From Dipteris shenzhenensis (Eukaryota; Polypodiophyta; Polypodiopsida; Gleicheniales), in the NCBI GenBank assembly GCA_047967505.1, contig CM106539.1: a stretch of DNA of 64,000 nt. One strand, given 5' to 3'. A program made the translations under genes and the position numbers. The notes below the pieces were generated by a model, which was given only the letters and a program-made list of their open reading frames with translations, ran no database searches and was not told where the DNA came from. Of this stretch, positions 45,861 through 58,584 are shown in pieces. The stretch's first letter is position 1. Every line of letters starts with the position of its first letter.

Positions 45861-47960
45861 TACTTATCAATCAAAATGACAATATTTTCTTTCGATTAAA
45901 GGATGATTGGGTGTAGCCCTGTTTTGCAAGTTTAAGGCAACATTTTGCACATAAGAGTGCAAAATGGAGAAGAGAAGCTCAACGTGGGAAGGAGAGAGAA
46001 GATGGAAGACCACAACAAAAAGATAATCCAACACACAAATGGGCCATAGATCCACACAACCACATAGGTATCACCTATTAAATAGGTTACCAAGTTCTCC
46101 ACAAGACTTCCAAAATCCTATCCACAATGTCATCGTCAAATCATCTTCCCAATACAAACTAGGATGTGATATAACCAGGGGAGAAGCCTTTAGCAATAGG
46201 CATATTTGGATTTAATAGAAGACATGGTGTCCCCATGGTGTTAACTTGATAGAACACACTACATTAGGAGAGTAGTGTATTGATTGATGAAGTTGACTCT
46301 GTGTAGTTTCTTGACCTCCTCGAACTCCATGGTCATTATACTTGGCCATCCTCACACAATGACCAAGAAAATCATGATTTGTACATGGAAATAATTGGCT
46401 TCCATGAACATGCTTAGGGTTTCTCTGTATACCATACCTCCTCGAATTTAAGAGGATATCAACACCTCCTCCAAACGGCAATGCGGGCATTCCTCTAAAG
46501 TGATGCCTAATGTATAAGAAGGAAGGATGGACTTGCCACATGACTTTCATGAAGGTAAAGGGAATGTCTACTCCTTTACAAATGTAGAGAAATAATACAT
46601 AGGCATGCCGCATCAAAATGCCCATCAATAATGACGACACAAGCATAAATAGAGTCAAAACAATAATTCACTATGACCATGGCCTCTCCAAGTAATTCTA
46701 TAATCATTTTTCCATCAAGATTTTGCCAAAATTATGGGATAATTCTATCATCTAGATGAAGCAAAACATAGGAATGAGCACACTCATCTTCCTCTACTTA
46801 AATTGCTGCAGTCTCAAGATCAAAGATTCTCCCATATATACATGGCAATAAACTCTTGATTAACAAGAGATTTTTAATAAGTGTTTGCCATATTTTAAAT
46901 CGCTTGCCAATTAAATTCTCTTAAGACATTCAAGCCCAAAGAATGCAGAAAAGACTATCAAGAAAAGGGCATAAAAATCAGCTCCCTTTGTTTTGCTAAT
47001 AAGGTAAATAAATGCTAAAAATTAGCTTCTCTTTCAAATTCCTTTTCCCTCCATTTCAATGATCTTTGACTCCTATCACTTTCCCCTCTGAGTATGCACT
47101 CTGATTTGGTATCGCCTTCCCCTTATGACCTATCCTTCCCCCTGTATGTGCACTTGTTCTTCTTACCTTCAATATGCATGGTTTGTCGTAGCCACAAGAA
47201 GTTCCTCAATCATTTATTCAAGTAGGTCATCATCTTCCCATCTTTGCTCTCTTCACAAGCTAGTTGATCTTTGTTTTTGGTTCACTTTTCCTATAATAAG
47301 GTATCTTGTGGTACAAGGTAGCTTGTTATCTCTTGCATGAGAACTAGATAGAGGCTATAAGATAGGACAATTAAAGACCTAGCCAAGGTACAAGGGGGTG
47401 GTTGAAGGAAGAGGAAAAGATGGTACAATATCCAAATGGTAATGGAAGACATATGTTTGCAATGTTTATGGAGGGAGAAACAAAGATGTCTCTTTGTAGA
47501 GATGAATAGATCTCAAAGACAGAAGATGCAGGCATTCAAGTGTTGTCATAATAGAAAAGAGCATGAGCTATGAAATCAAAACTGGTGGGAGCATTTTAGG
47601 CAGCCAAGGATTCGTTGAGTGACAACTCTACCACTAATTCCCCATGTGTTGCACACCCAGGAGAGCATACTCTCAAACTTGGAAAATGGTTTGAGTAATG
47701 TGAAAGGGTTGCATAGCTTAGGTTAGCTAGCTACAAATAGGGAACATAGCTATGTTTCTTCCTTTGGAATATACATGAAAAAGCTTGGGTGCACAACATC
47801 GAACACGTTTTCAATTAGAAGCTGGACCCTATTAAAGGGATACAAGTCATAGGATGAGATATCATACACATGCTTGACATAGTGTAGACACACAGGTTGG
47901 ACCTCCAATGCTATATGATCTTGTTGACCCTTGGTTACCACACAAGGAGACTTGCATGTG
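45861..47960. other. No recognised gene
   Basis: A 148-codon frame on the minus strand at 46212-46658 (FLYIRHHFRGMPALPFGGG; YGIQRNPKHVHGSQLFPC) is the longest unexplained frame here. It has no family I recognise, no codon or splice support and no neighbour that helps. The rest shows only short frames. Confidence 0.3.
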
Positions 47961-47964
47961 GGGG

Positions 47965-48210
47965 TATGTGGATGTGGAGAATGACAAATTGGTTATGGAT
48001 CGGGAAGAATAGGCACACAAATTGAGCATGGCTAGAGAGGAATAGGCACACAAACAGATTGTGGCTAGGGAGAAATAGGCACGTAAGCTCTTTAAAAGGT
48101 GCAATGACGATGAAGTGCAAACTACACTGAGAGAGAAGAAACTAGAGCCTGAAGAATGTGTCAAAGGAGTGTTATTGGTTATATTCTATGCTATTGTAAG
48201 AGGTTGAGAG
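47965..48210 (+). pseudogene. Decayed coding fragment with 33-bp repeat
   Basis: The plus strand reads NDKLVMDREE, stop, AHKLSMAREE, stop, AHKQIVAREK, stop, ARKLFKRCNDDEVQ, then LREKKLEPEECVKG. The three 11-residue units are charged and coiled-coil-like. Each holds TAG at the same place (48010-48012, 48043-48045, 48076-48078), where CAG would give a smooth repeat. The opposite-strand frame at 47862-48164 is a shadow. I do not recognise the parent gene. Confidence 0.4.
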
Positions 48211-48264
48211 GAAGGTATATCCACACATTGAGAGGGAGTAGTAATCATGCACCTTAAAGTCTTT

Positions 48265-51200
48265 TCTTTTTTTTAAGGCAAAGAAATTTTTTGTTTATAA
48301 TTTGATCATCTGTATAATGCTGTCAAAATCCTGACAAAAAAGTTCACCTCTAATGAGGGCTACCAGCATACAAAAAAACCTCTTTCTATAAATAAGAGGA
48401 GACAAAACCAATATCTCAATTTTACCAAGTTGAAAAGTCTCAAACTATATATCCCAGTCCAAGGAGAAGGCAGAGAACCATGGTAATCAGAAGAAAATAG
48501 CAAGGAGTTATAGATGTGCCATCTTTCAACACTGGAGCCTTCAGTAGTAACCTGTGCACCTGGGATGAACAAGTGAAGAGCAAGATTCAGTTGATGTAGC
48601 CTAATCAGTTGGTTCTTCTTTAACTAGGCAGAGTGGAGGGAGGAGCTGTGACTGCATGTCCAGCTTAGCACTTGAACATTTGCCTACCTCTTGAGTGTGG
48701 TCAGCCAATTCAGCTTGTAGTTGAGTGATCTGATCATTGTAATTATTTATAAAACTTCTGATCTAGGAGAAACTTTGCCTGAGGCACAACAGAGGATGTT
48801 CAGTTAGTGAGCAAAAAGTAATCATACCAATTACTAAAGAGGTGGTTAGCATGCATGAGTTCATCATTGAATTGAAAGGCATTCCTGGAAATCCAAATAA
48901 ACTATAAGGCATGGGTTCTGATAAGTGACCATCTGGCATAAGAAGTTTTGAGAGCATCCCCCAACAGTATGGCTTTCCAATTTATAGGCTCCCCAATTCT
49001 GATTTGCACATATTTCCATACCTTTCTTGCTCTAGGGCAAGCAATGAAGAGGTGAAAAATATGTTCTTTGTTTATCACACAATATTTACACGTACCATCC
49101 CCCTTGCCAATGCTGATACTTCTACTATTGGTCCAGACTGCCTTATGCAATGTTAGCCATAGCAGGGTAGACATTCATGGATTTCTCTATTCCATATCAA
49201 CTCAAATCTGAGTGCCCACTTTTTGGCATTATTAGAACAGTGCCACCTTTTGTTTAACTTAGCAACAACCTCCTCTATGCCTTCAGAGGGTGTGGGTATT
49301 GGTAAAAGAGATGAGTTGCCAACCCACCTAAACTCTCTGGAGTAGTCAAGTACCCTACCTCCCTTCCAAGAAATATCCCCCTCCCACAGGTGCAGTCTTC
49401 TCATGACCAACTATTGATCTGCATTTTGCAGCTTGAACTCTCTTCTTATCTCAAGCTAAGTTTTCCATCTAAAGTTGTTCCTATTCCAAAGATCACCCCA
49501 GCTAGAGACTCCCTTTTTTTCCAAGTTCCATGCTCTTAAAAAATCATTATCACTTAGCTACTGCCTTGGAAAAAAAGTAGAAACCCATATGGAGTCTAGA
49601 GTCATGTAACTTCCTTTCCCCGTGAGTGTGATGAAACATCTAATCTGTTCAAAGGCTCCCCATAGGGACTTGTAATTGGATTTGTAATTAGCCCAGTCTC
49701 TATCCGGATTTGTAATTGCTTTTATTACCCATGTGGCAGCTAGCTTGTAGGTAGCCAATTGGATGTTTATTACCCCCAGCCCTCCTTTTCTTGGCCTGGT
49801 ACAAAAAATCCATTTAACTTTAGCAATCCTTCTTCTGGTGTCATTCCCACCCCATAGGAAGGATCTATATATCCTTATGAATTTTCTAGTCCTGCTTTGG
49901 ATGGGCACCAGTAGGAGAGATAGAAAATAGACATTGGGTAGATACAATGATTTAGGACAACTCTCCTCCCTGCCAAGTTTGCCTACAACTCCCTGGTATT
50001 GTTTAGCTTCTTCTTGAATTTTCTATCTCTCCTGCTTTGGATGGGCACCAGCAGGAGAGATAGAAAATAGACATTGGGTAGATACAATGATTTAGGACAA
50101 CTCTCCTCCCTGCCAAGTTTGCCTACAACTCCCTGGTATTGTTTAGCTTCTTCTTGAATTTCTCAAGGAACCAATCCCATCTGTCCTTCATCTTGAATTG
50201 AAACCCATAGGAATACCAAGTAGCTTGAATATCTGACCATGAGGTATCTTTTTGCATCCCAACTGGTCTAACATGTTAAAGTTGTCCCCTGTTAATACAA
50301 CATACCCTGTTTTGGTGTGATTAATCCTTGAACCAAATGCTCTATAGAAAATGTCCATACACTCCATTGCCCTTTGAATGTCCACATCTGTGTTTCTGAT
50401 TGTGAGGGTGGTGTCATCTGCAAATTGTTGATTGACCAACTGGTTTCCTGAGGAGAGTTCTATGCCATTGATTTCACTTGCCACTACTTGATCTTTAATC
50501 AGCCACCCCAAGGCGTCAGCAGCAATTGCAAATAAGAGAGGGGCAAGAGGGCACCCTTGTCTGATGGATCTTTTTAACATAAAACTCTGAGACATCTCCG
50601 CATTAACACAAACCTTTGCAGAGGCGTTGGAAAGTAGCAAGGCTACATAGGAGATGAAATTCTTCCCCAAACCCAAGATACTGAGGGATTGTAGAAGAAA
50701 GTCCCAGTTGAGTCTATCATACGCCTTATCAAAATCTATTTTAATAATACATATCTACTGCTTTGTTTCCTCAGCATGTGTAGACCCTTCCCAGAGATTG
50801 ATAATTGATTCTAACAGGTGTCTGTTCTTTATGAGTCCTTTTTGTTCTTCCAAGATCCACTTGTCTATTTTATGCCTGAGTCTCAAGTCCATGGCTTTAG
50901 CAAAAATCTTGTAAGAGCAGTTAAGCATAGTTAGGGGTCTCCAGTTTTTTGTCACTGTTCTGTCCCCTTCCTTTGGAATAAGTTTAATGACACCCCCATT
51001 TAAATGCTCTGGGAGTAGCCCCAATTGGATACTCTCATTCTAGACAACCAGTAAAGAAGGACCAATAGTATCCCAAAAAAACTTGTAAAATTCAGTTGGA
51101 AGTCCATCCTCTCCAGGGGTTTTTCCATCAGCCATTGCAAAAATAGCCTCTTTGAGCTCTTTAACAAAAAACACTACTTCCAATTGGTTTCTATCTAAAT

Positions 51201-51540
51201 AAGAAACAAAGGGTTATTTGGTTGCATGACACTTAAGTCTTGCCTCTAAAACATTATGGTCTATTAAATTCATTGTGCTAAGAAGGTTTCTGAAATGGTT
51301 GACTATTATCTCTATATTTTTTGTTTTTGAAAGGGCCAGATCTCCATATTCTTTTTGAAGCAAAGTTACTTCCTCCTGTTTCCTTTTTTTTCTGATCCTC
51401 TTAAAGTTCTCTTTGGTTGGCCTGTCTATCTTGCCTGCCCACCACTCTCTGAAGTAAATGTTGGCATTATGCAATTTATTGGTTGTATGTACTTGGGCCT
51501 ACAGCCCCTTATCTCTAATACAACTCAGCATTTCCCTTAG
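48265..51540 (-). mobile_element. LINE retrotransposon, 5'-truncated and decayed
   Basis: Minus-strand fragments in order give a reverse transcriptase and its downstream region: 51214-51474 (WAGKIDRPTKENF), 50755-51024 (IPKEGDRTVTKNWRPLTMLN, EEQKGLIKNRHLLE), 50188-50676 (RQGCPLAPLLFAIAADAL and the catalytic-type QQFADDT), 49558-49947 (FLWGG ... KGGLGVIN), 49153-49410, and 48902-49174 (C-x2-C ... HLF ... C, as in the zf-RVT domain of plant L1-like elements). Frameshifts and stops separate the parts. No endonuclease domain is seen to the left of it on this strand, as expected of 5' truncation. A T-rich stretch at 48260-48280 may mark the poly(A) end. Confidence 0.85.
49892..50161. repeat. Tandem duplication inside the LINE
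   Basis: About 130 bp starting CCTGCTTTGGATGGGCACCA at 49892 recur almost unchanged at 50033. The copy lies within the coding region between the FADD and FLWGG blocks and so disrupts it. Confidence 0.92.
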
Positions 51541-52849
51541 TACCACAATTGATGTCAATTCCCTCACTCCTATTCGCACTCATAGTAGCACTTGGGACAT
51601 AAAATAGTCAATAGGTTTCATACTTTAGCACTCAAGTAGTTGAAGAAAAACAAATCATAAACATCTGGCATTCATGGTAGGACGATTGTGAAAGAGCAGT
51701 GTAAGTTGAGTGGAGTGAGCATTAGAAGCCACTATAGCACATTTGTGATTTGATTGCATGAGGATTTAGGCTATCAAGGCAAAAATTGTGCAAGTTTCTT
51801 GAAATTGTGTCCTACTTTAGATGATTGATGGTGGTACCAACTGAGGACATGCAACTCCTAATAACTTGCACAGCTCTAAGTACATGGAAGGAAGAGTACA
51901 TACAAGCATTTGGTATAGTACTTGAAGCCATGAGACATGTTAATAACAAGGTGTAATTGACATCAAAGTGACAGTGTCTAATGGGAGAAATGCCTTAGAC
52001 AAGGTGGAATGGATTATGAAAACCAAGGACCAAGAAGATTAGAGGTGAATTCAAAACTAAGAAGTATTATTATGTTGAGACCAAGAGTGAACTTGTCCCC
52101 ATCTTTAGACCAAAGCAAGTAGAGTATCACAAACAAAGGGAAGTGATATCAAAATAGCCACGTGGTATAGACCTTGGGGTGTCATAATTAGATAGTGAAG
52201 GTAGTATATGAAGAGACTATGTATGAGCCAAGCTAAGAGTAAGGCCATCCACCAACAATGCAACAAAACATACTAATTCTAGAGTCAAGATGCACATGAT
52301 CTGATTGAGAGCAACATGGAAGATTGGGTGATCAAGGGCAAAGCCCAGAGTTGAGGCATGCAACTGATTAGGAGAGCAGGTGTGCACATCAAGACCAAAG
52401 GAAAAGTCTAGACTCATGTATGCACAAGATGAAGAGAACATGTGTACACAACAACAACCATGGCACACTCCATTGCAAAGCAACGCTGTAGAGCAGTCAC
52501 ACAAGCATGAGAAACCTAGAAGCCCAAGCTATGAAAATCCTTAATTAACAAGCCTTCCAGGTTACTAAGGACAACACCCATGAGGCTAGAGGGCATAAAA
52601 ATGGAGAAGCCACACTCAAGGATCCCCAAAGTAGCAAGGCACCAAAATAAATAATCTCAACCCATAAAGGTGATGTTCCAAGACTATGAGGGAATAGAAG
52701 ACGAAGACTGTTACAATCACGTGTAGAGTTTTCTCCAATCGTGCACCATCACCGAAATACAACTGAAGACGAGTACATAAACTACTTACCATTGCATGCT
52801 AATAAGAATGGAAGAGAGCTCCCTCAACCGATTCCCCATTGAACTTTCT
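51541..52849. other. No recognised gene
   Basis: Ordinary AT-rich DNA. A 95-codon minus-strand frame at 52217-52504 has no recognisable domain. Confidence 0.5.
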
Positions 52850-53665
52850 GTTATACAAGGGGCTAGTTTGGAGTAGCAGGTAGAAAGAGAAATTCAAATG
52901 CTAGTTCTACAATAATCTCCTCTGCTGACTCTTTTTTTTTTATTTGTCATCGGGACTGTTGTCTACATTGATAGTTAGCGACGATGACTCCTTTTGAGAT
53001 GTAAGATTGAGGTTCGCCAATGGTTTAGATGGAGCTTCATTTGAATGCATTTGCATCTGGGTCCTTAGGAGTTAATCTGGTGTGTTGAAGCGCCATATAT
53101 TTGTGAGCTTTGTGTTATACAGGGGGCTAGTCTGTAGTGATAGGTAGAGAGAGAAGTTCGAATGCTAGCTCTATAATAATCTCCTTTGGTGACTCTTTTT
53201 TCCTGATTTCTCATTAGGACTGTTGTCTACACTGATAGTCTATCTACTACTTCGAACTTGCCTTTGCAATCATGACAATGGAGTGACTTACATTTTATAT
53301 TTTCCTAATTTTGCTACTGTTTGACTACATGTGTGGGTACATAAATTGTTGTCAAATGCCTCTAGACTGTATAGCTGCTTAGTTTCTTTGGCCCTGCAAA
53401 GGGTCTCAAGGAAGTAGTGGATTTTTGTGGGACGTGGGTTGGGAAAGTAGTTTGTGTATATTTGGTCATGTTTATTGTCATTGGTGATGTATGCTTGCTT
53501 CCAATATTACCACCTCATCTTCTAAATCTATTAGAAGACGTTCTCTAGAAGGCTCGACATTATAATTGTCGTTAGTGATATATTTTTGCTTCCAATATTA
53601 CTGTCTTGTCTTTTAAACTCGTTGGAAGATGTTCCTTGGAAGGCCTGACATTTCAAATCATTCTG
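52850..53665. repeat. Two local duplications
   Basis: About 130 bp beginning GTTATACAAGGGGCTAGT (52850) recur at 53113. A second pair begins ATTGTCATTGGTGATGTATG (53474) and recurs at 53565. Both are diverged by several percent to about 20 percent. Confidence 0.8.
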
Positions 53666-55160
53666 AGCTCAATGCAGGAGATGATAGTTATGGATTTAAG
53701 AGTTGTATCACCACCTTGTTATAAGTGCAATGGAAACCCTTCTGAGAGTTGTGCATCATTGCAATGTACATTATCCAATTTGGAAGTTTTGTCTCTTAAT
53801 AAATATTTTTTTCATTTTTACAATTATGTCGGAGCACCTATGGTTTCAATGCCAAATCTGTAATTAATTTAATGTGGAGTTGTAAATTATTTGTAAAGTT
53901 TAGTCCATTATTTTAAACTAGTATATGTTTATTATTTATTTTCTTTTGAAAATAATAAGAGTTTAGATTTAAGTCTTTAATAAATCAATTGTAATTCACT
54001 TTTTTCATTTTATTAAACAAGAATGTACTTACAAGCAAATGTAAGCATCCTACAGTAGGCAGTTAATTAGGGGTGATTAAGGAACTACTTTGTCCTTCAG
54101 AAGTTGCTTTCTCTATAGTTAGAAGGTTGTTTCCCAGCATGGGTATGGGCATGGACTTCCTATTGGCTGTTGAGCCTTTATGTCTGAATGATCTTATAAA
54201 AGAGATTCCAGAGTCCAGACAGCCAAATTAGTACCATCAAGCCCACACAAGGTTGCTACTAACCTCCCCTACCATCCACTTCTCTACTAGCTTCTCTATT
54301 GGCTTTAGTGGTTGTTGGGAGTCTTGTAATTCTTACCAATTATAAAGCTAGGGTCTCTTATATATAGCAGTTTATAAGGCCTTCATATTGGTCTATTATA
54401 GTGGTAGCTGATTTGTTGCTATCTTTGTGCAATAACTATGGAATAAGGGTTTGAGGTTGAAACTAAATAGTAATATAGGTTACTTGGATCTAATGCACTA
54501 GATGTGTTACATTCTAGTTTGATTGTGGCATGACTCATACATATCAGTTGACATTGACCTTTAGTGAGGCCATACGGTGTTAAGCATAACCTTGAGATTG
54601 TAAGTAAAGTGTAATTAGTTGTGTAGAACTCTTGTAGACCCCACGATTCCTTTTTGTTACTTGCCATCAAGGATGCCACACTTGTTCCAATTTTGATTCT
54701 TGTTAGGACCTACTTCTCTTGCAAACCACACCTATGATTAGACATTAGTATATGGAAGCTGCAACAGTCAATGCAGTCGAGTGCAAAGACTCTTTGGAGA
54801 TTGGTTTTTTTGTTTCCCATTGTGGTTGCCTCGTTCAAGGACGTTGTATGTGACAGTTTTATACAATTCTTTGTTGGATGTTTTGGAGATAATGATTTTG
54901 ATTAGCTAAATTATTGCTTTTGAAAGAGTTGGTGATCCCAATCACTGATCTATGTTGGTGTAGTGCTTGATAAAAAGAGTTGGCTTCTAATGCTTATACA
55001 TGATACATTTGCTCTAAAGTGGATTGAATGTTTGCTGAGTGGACCATTTGTTCTACCTGGAATAGACTTTTGGGTCCCCATCCCTTGAATCTTGAATAGT
55101 GATGGTGGGTACTTCTAGCACATTGTGCTCTTTGCTACTCAAGGACTCCCTTTGGTGATT
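53666..55160. other. No recognised gene
   Basis: AT-rich DNA with short frames only. The 85-codon stretch at 53606-53863 (MSMQEM... SLNKYFFHFYN type) and the minus-strand frame 54419-54679 show no domain. Confidence 0.45.
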
Positions 55161-55161
55161 G

Positions 55162-55650
55162 AATAAGCGTTTACTCTAGTTTGTAGTGGTCTCTTTCCCT
55201 TGTGTATTTGACTTCTCTTAGGTTGATCAAGCCCACTCTTCATCGTTTGAGCTGAGACAGTCTGCTGCATCATCTGATTATTCTTCCTGATTTTATTAGT
55301 TGTTACTACTATATGGTAGATGGTGCTCTCTTACAAATTGGAGCATCGGTCTCAGGTAGTTCTGAATTATTTCATGTTGTTGACATAGTTGGACTTTTCT
55401 TCTACTTCAACTGGATTGTCACCAATAAGCGCCTGCTATAGTTTGTAGCACTCTCTTTTCCTTGTGTATTTGACTTCTCTTAGATTGATCAAGCCCATTG
55501 TTCATAGTTAAGGTGAGACATCCTCTAATTATTCAGCCTAATTTTGCTACTTGTTACTACTATATGGTAGATGGTGCTCGCTTACAAATTGGAGCATCGG
55601 CCTCATGTAGTTTTGAATTATTTGCTGTTGACACACTTGAACTTTTCTTG
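55162..55650. repeat. Tandem duplication, 262-bp offset
   Basis: AATAAGCGTTTACTCTAGTT at 55162 recurs as AATAAGCGCCTGCTATAGTT at 55424. Shared blocks include CTTGTGTATTTGACTTCTCT and TATATGGTAGATGGTGCTC. Confidence 0.85.
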
Positions 55651-56004
55651 ATCACTAGTCTCTGTAGGACCTAGATCATCTCCTTCAGCTTCTTCCCTTG
55701 AAAGTGTAGCCTCGGCATGTTCACCAACTTTAGTCCCTAATACTTGAGATCAAGAATTCTCCTTGTATCAACTATCTGCACCCCATTGTAGTTTCAAACC
55801 TAGAATTTCACAATGATTCCATGGGGATTTGTGAATTAGGATGGCAAGGCGATTGAATTGATTTGCGAAAAATTCAATTGTGAATTGATTTGGATGAATT
55901 TGAGGTCTTAGTAAAGAGTTTTAAGATACGAGTAGCAAAGAAACACCTATTCATTTGGATGAATTTCAACTCTTGGTAGATTTCAATATCTCAAGTGTCT
56001 TAAC

Positions 56005-57129
56005 ATCGTATGCATGGTCTGACAAGATAGGATAGTATCTTGTCACTATTGGCTTTCAGATTTCCAAGGCAGATTTCTCACTTTATGTGAGAAAAACAGA
56101 GAAAGGTATTATGCTGCTTGTCATTTATGTTGATGATTTGATCATCACAGGTGATGGTGATGAAGATATCCTTCATGTGAAAATGCTCTTAAAGCAGAAG
56201 TTTGAGATGAAGGATTTGGGAGAGCTGCATTATTTCTAGGGCATTGAGGTGATTAGATCACCAAGTGGGATACGGCTCTTGCAGAGGCAGTATGGATTGG
56301 ACATGCTGTCCAAATATGGGATGATAGGCTGTAAGCCTATTTCAGTTCCTTTGGAGCAGAATGTGAAGCTGAGCAGAGATGCAGGTGAGCTTCTGGAAGA
56401 CCCTACTATGTATAGGTGCACATAGTAGGAAGTTTGATTTATATGACTATTACCAGGCCAGATTTGAGCTATGCTATTGGATTGGTAAGTCACTTTATGG
56501 ACGCTGCAAGGAAACTGCATTTGGATGCAGCTAGATGCATACTTAGGAATGTGAAGTCCCCATTGTAGTATGGACTATTTTATGAGACTGGGGTTCAGAT
56601 ACAGTTGCATGGATACACTGATGCTGGTTGGGCTGGTAGTATTTCTGATAGACGATCTGCCAGTGGATATGTGTTCTCTTTTGGGAGTGCTGCAGTCACT
56701 TGGAGCAGCAAGAAACAGCCTACAGTTGCCTTGTCAAGTGCAGAGGCTGAGTACAGGGGTGCAGCAATGGCTGCATGTGAGGTAGCTTGGTTGCATAAGC
56801 TAATTTATGATATGCATCAGTCTACAAATGGGCAAGTTGTCAGTTATTGTGACAACATGAGCAGTATACACTTGGCAAATAACCCAGTCTATCATGCTAG
56901 AACAAATCACATTGAGGTGCATTATCACTATGTGCGGGAGAAGGTTTTACTAGGTCTTATTGATCTAGTTTATGTCAGCACAGAGGATCAGGTAGCTGAC
57001 ATATTCATGAAGGCATTGGGCGCAGAGAAGCTGCGCAAGTTCAGAGACCTGCTTGGTGTGCAAGAATTAGGATTGAGCTCGAGGGGGAGTGTTGAGATAT
57101 CGAGCTCCACTCGTGATATGCCAGGGTGA
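56005..57129 (+). pseudogene. Ty1/copia polyprotein, RT and RNase H end
   Basis: This is the C-terminal part of a copia-type polyprotein. Visible parts are SDKIG, FSLYVRKTEKG, the reverse transcriptase active-site block LLVIYVDDLIITGD, EMKDLGELHYF, VGSLIYMTITRPDLSYAIG, and the RNase H block GYTDAGWAGS, SASGYVFSFG, VALSSAEAEYRG, ending with NHIEVHYHYVREKV. Stops at 56033-56035 (TAG), 56237-56239 (TAG) and near 56418-56428, plus frame changes near 56430, break it. gag, protease and integrase are absent to the left, and no 5' LTR is seen. The last open part runs from 56605 to 57129. Confidence 0.9.
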
Positions 57130-57540
57130 CCATTGTGCATTTATGTCACCGACTTGTTAGCTGCAGATGCGGTTGGTACACCGCCCATGAATAATAGCTA
57201 GATGACAGCTATCCTTATGTACCCTAGTTCATGGCTCAGTTAGTATGCCACCTTAGTTAGCTGAGTTTGGTTTGAGACACACATATGGGGTTCTTCTATT
57301 TCTTTGTACTAGAGTTCTTTTGGCTTTCACAACTAAGAAGAGGAAAACTGTTTTGAGCCTCCACCTTTGTGTGTATTCCCCCATTGTGTATGTGAGAAAG
57401 CCGCAAGTGAGACTCCTTCCTTCTCTCCCACTATCTTCACATGTTGAATGTATGAATTCATCCTTGTATGAGACAATTGCTATAAAATTTGATTGTCCTT
57501 GTTATTCAGCTCACAAAGAGGTTGGAATGCTTTGAGGGGC
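57080..57540 (+). mobile_element. Polypurine tract and 3' LTR start of the copia element
   Basis: A polypurine tract GAGGGGGAG (57081-57089) is followed at 57090 by TGTTGAGATATCGAGC, the expected TG start of an LTR. The polyprotein frame runs a few codons into it, as is usual. The far end of the LTR (CA) could not be fixed without the 5' copy; 57540 is only a nominal limit. Confidence 0.6.
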
Positions 57541-58584
57541 TGATGGCGCTGCTCCAAAGGATACTGTCAACGAGACTATTGGGTCCTATGCAGAATCCGT
57601 AGAGAAACCTTGGAAGGAAGAAGATTGAATTGAAGAGACTGGAGGGAAGATTGTGTTGAGAGTATGGAGAGGCAAGAGAATTGACACACGAGAAAGAAAG
57701 CAACGATATGGAGAGAGACAAGGGCAACAATCCATATCGTTCATCAAAGCTAAGAGGAGCAACATGTATCCAATTTCCTTTTGGACTTTCTTCTCATGCT
57801 ATGTCGCTAGCTCTCCCCCTGTCGCTCCGTGATCAGCCCTACCTCTCTGTCTCGCATCGCTATCATCCCTGCCTCTTTCTTTCGCATCTCTCTCATCATA
57901 GACCAGAATATCAACCCAATCAAAGTCTCTGTTTCTATAAACCTAATCAGTGCTCTTGTGAGAAGAGATGGACGAGCCAACTTTCCTCTATCTATAGAGA
58001 ACATACTTTCCTTGTTTGTAGAAACCCATTGGGCATTCTTGTGAGAAGAGATGGATGATGCTAACTGATTTGCATCGGCCGGGTTACATTCATCCATATA
58101 AATCCAACGGCCATAGTCACTCCACGATCCTAACTGATTAGCATCCTTAATATATTATAGATTGCTATAGTTCACAGTTAAAGTACAATGTTATATCAAG
58201 GTAACACTATAATAAAAAACGTTTTTTGTGTACTTGTGTCAAATTAACAAACATGTTGCTAACAATATGGTTTGTATACATTTTGACAGCTCTCAAACTT
58301 TAAGAACAGGAGATGTCTCATAACAAAAAACACACAGGTAAAAGTAACCACATAAGTACAATATACTTATATCAAAACTATATTTTTGAATTGAATTTCA
58401 TTAACATGTTATCTTGAGATAGCATGTGACAACACAATTAATTATTTCACTTTATTGCTTTCATACAATATTCAAAAAACGCTGCACACATTTCTAAAGC
58501 AATCAGAGAAGGGATCTCATAAGGCCTACAATTAACTCCTAAGCAATAGCACATTGTAATTGAACTTCCCTTGAAGCTCACAAC
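57541..58584. other. No recognised gene
   Basis: Short frames on both strands (57681-58058, 57807-58097) overlap and have no domain. A short segment (tgtgagaagagatgga) is repeated at 57957 and 58039. Confidence 0.4.

Noticed and set aside
47862-48164. Minus-strand frame of 100 codons
   Set aside because: Antisense of the 33-bp charged repeat; Ser/Leu/Cys composition typical of such shadows.
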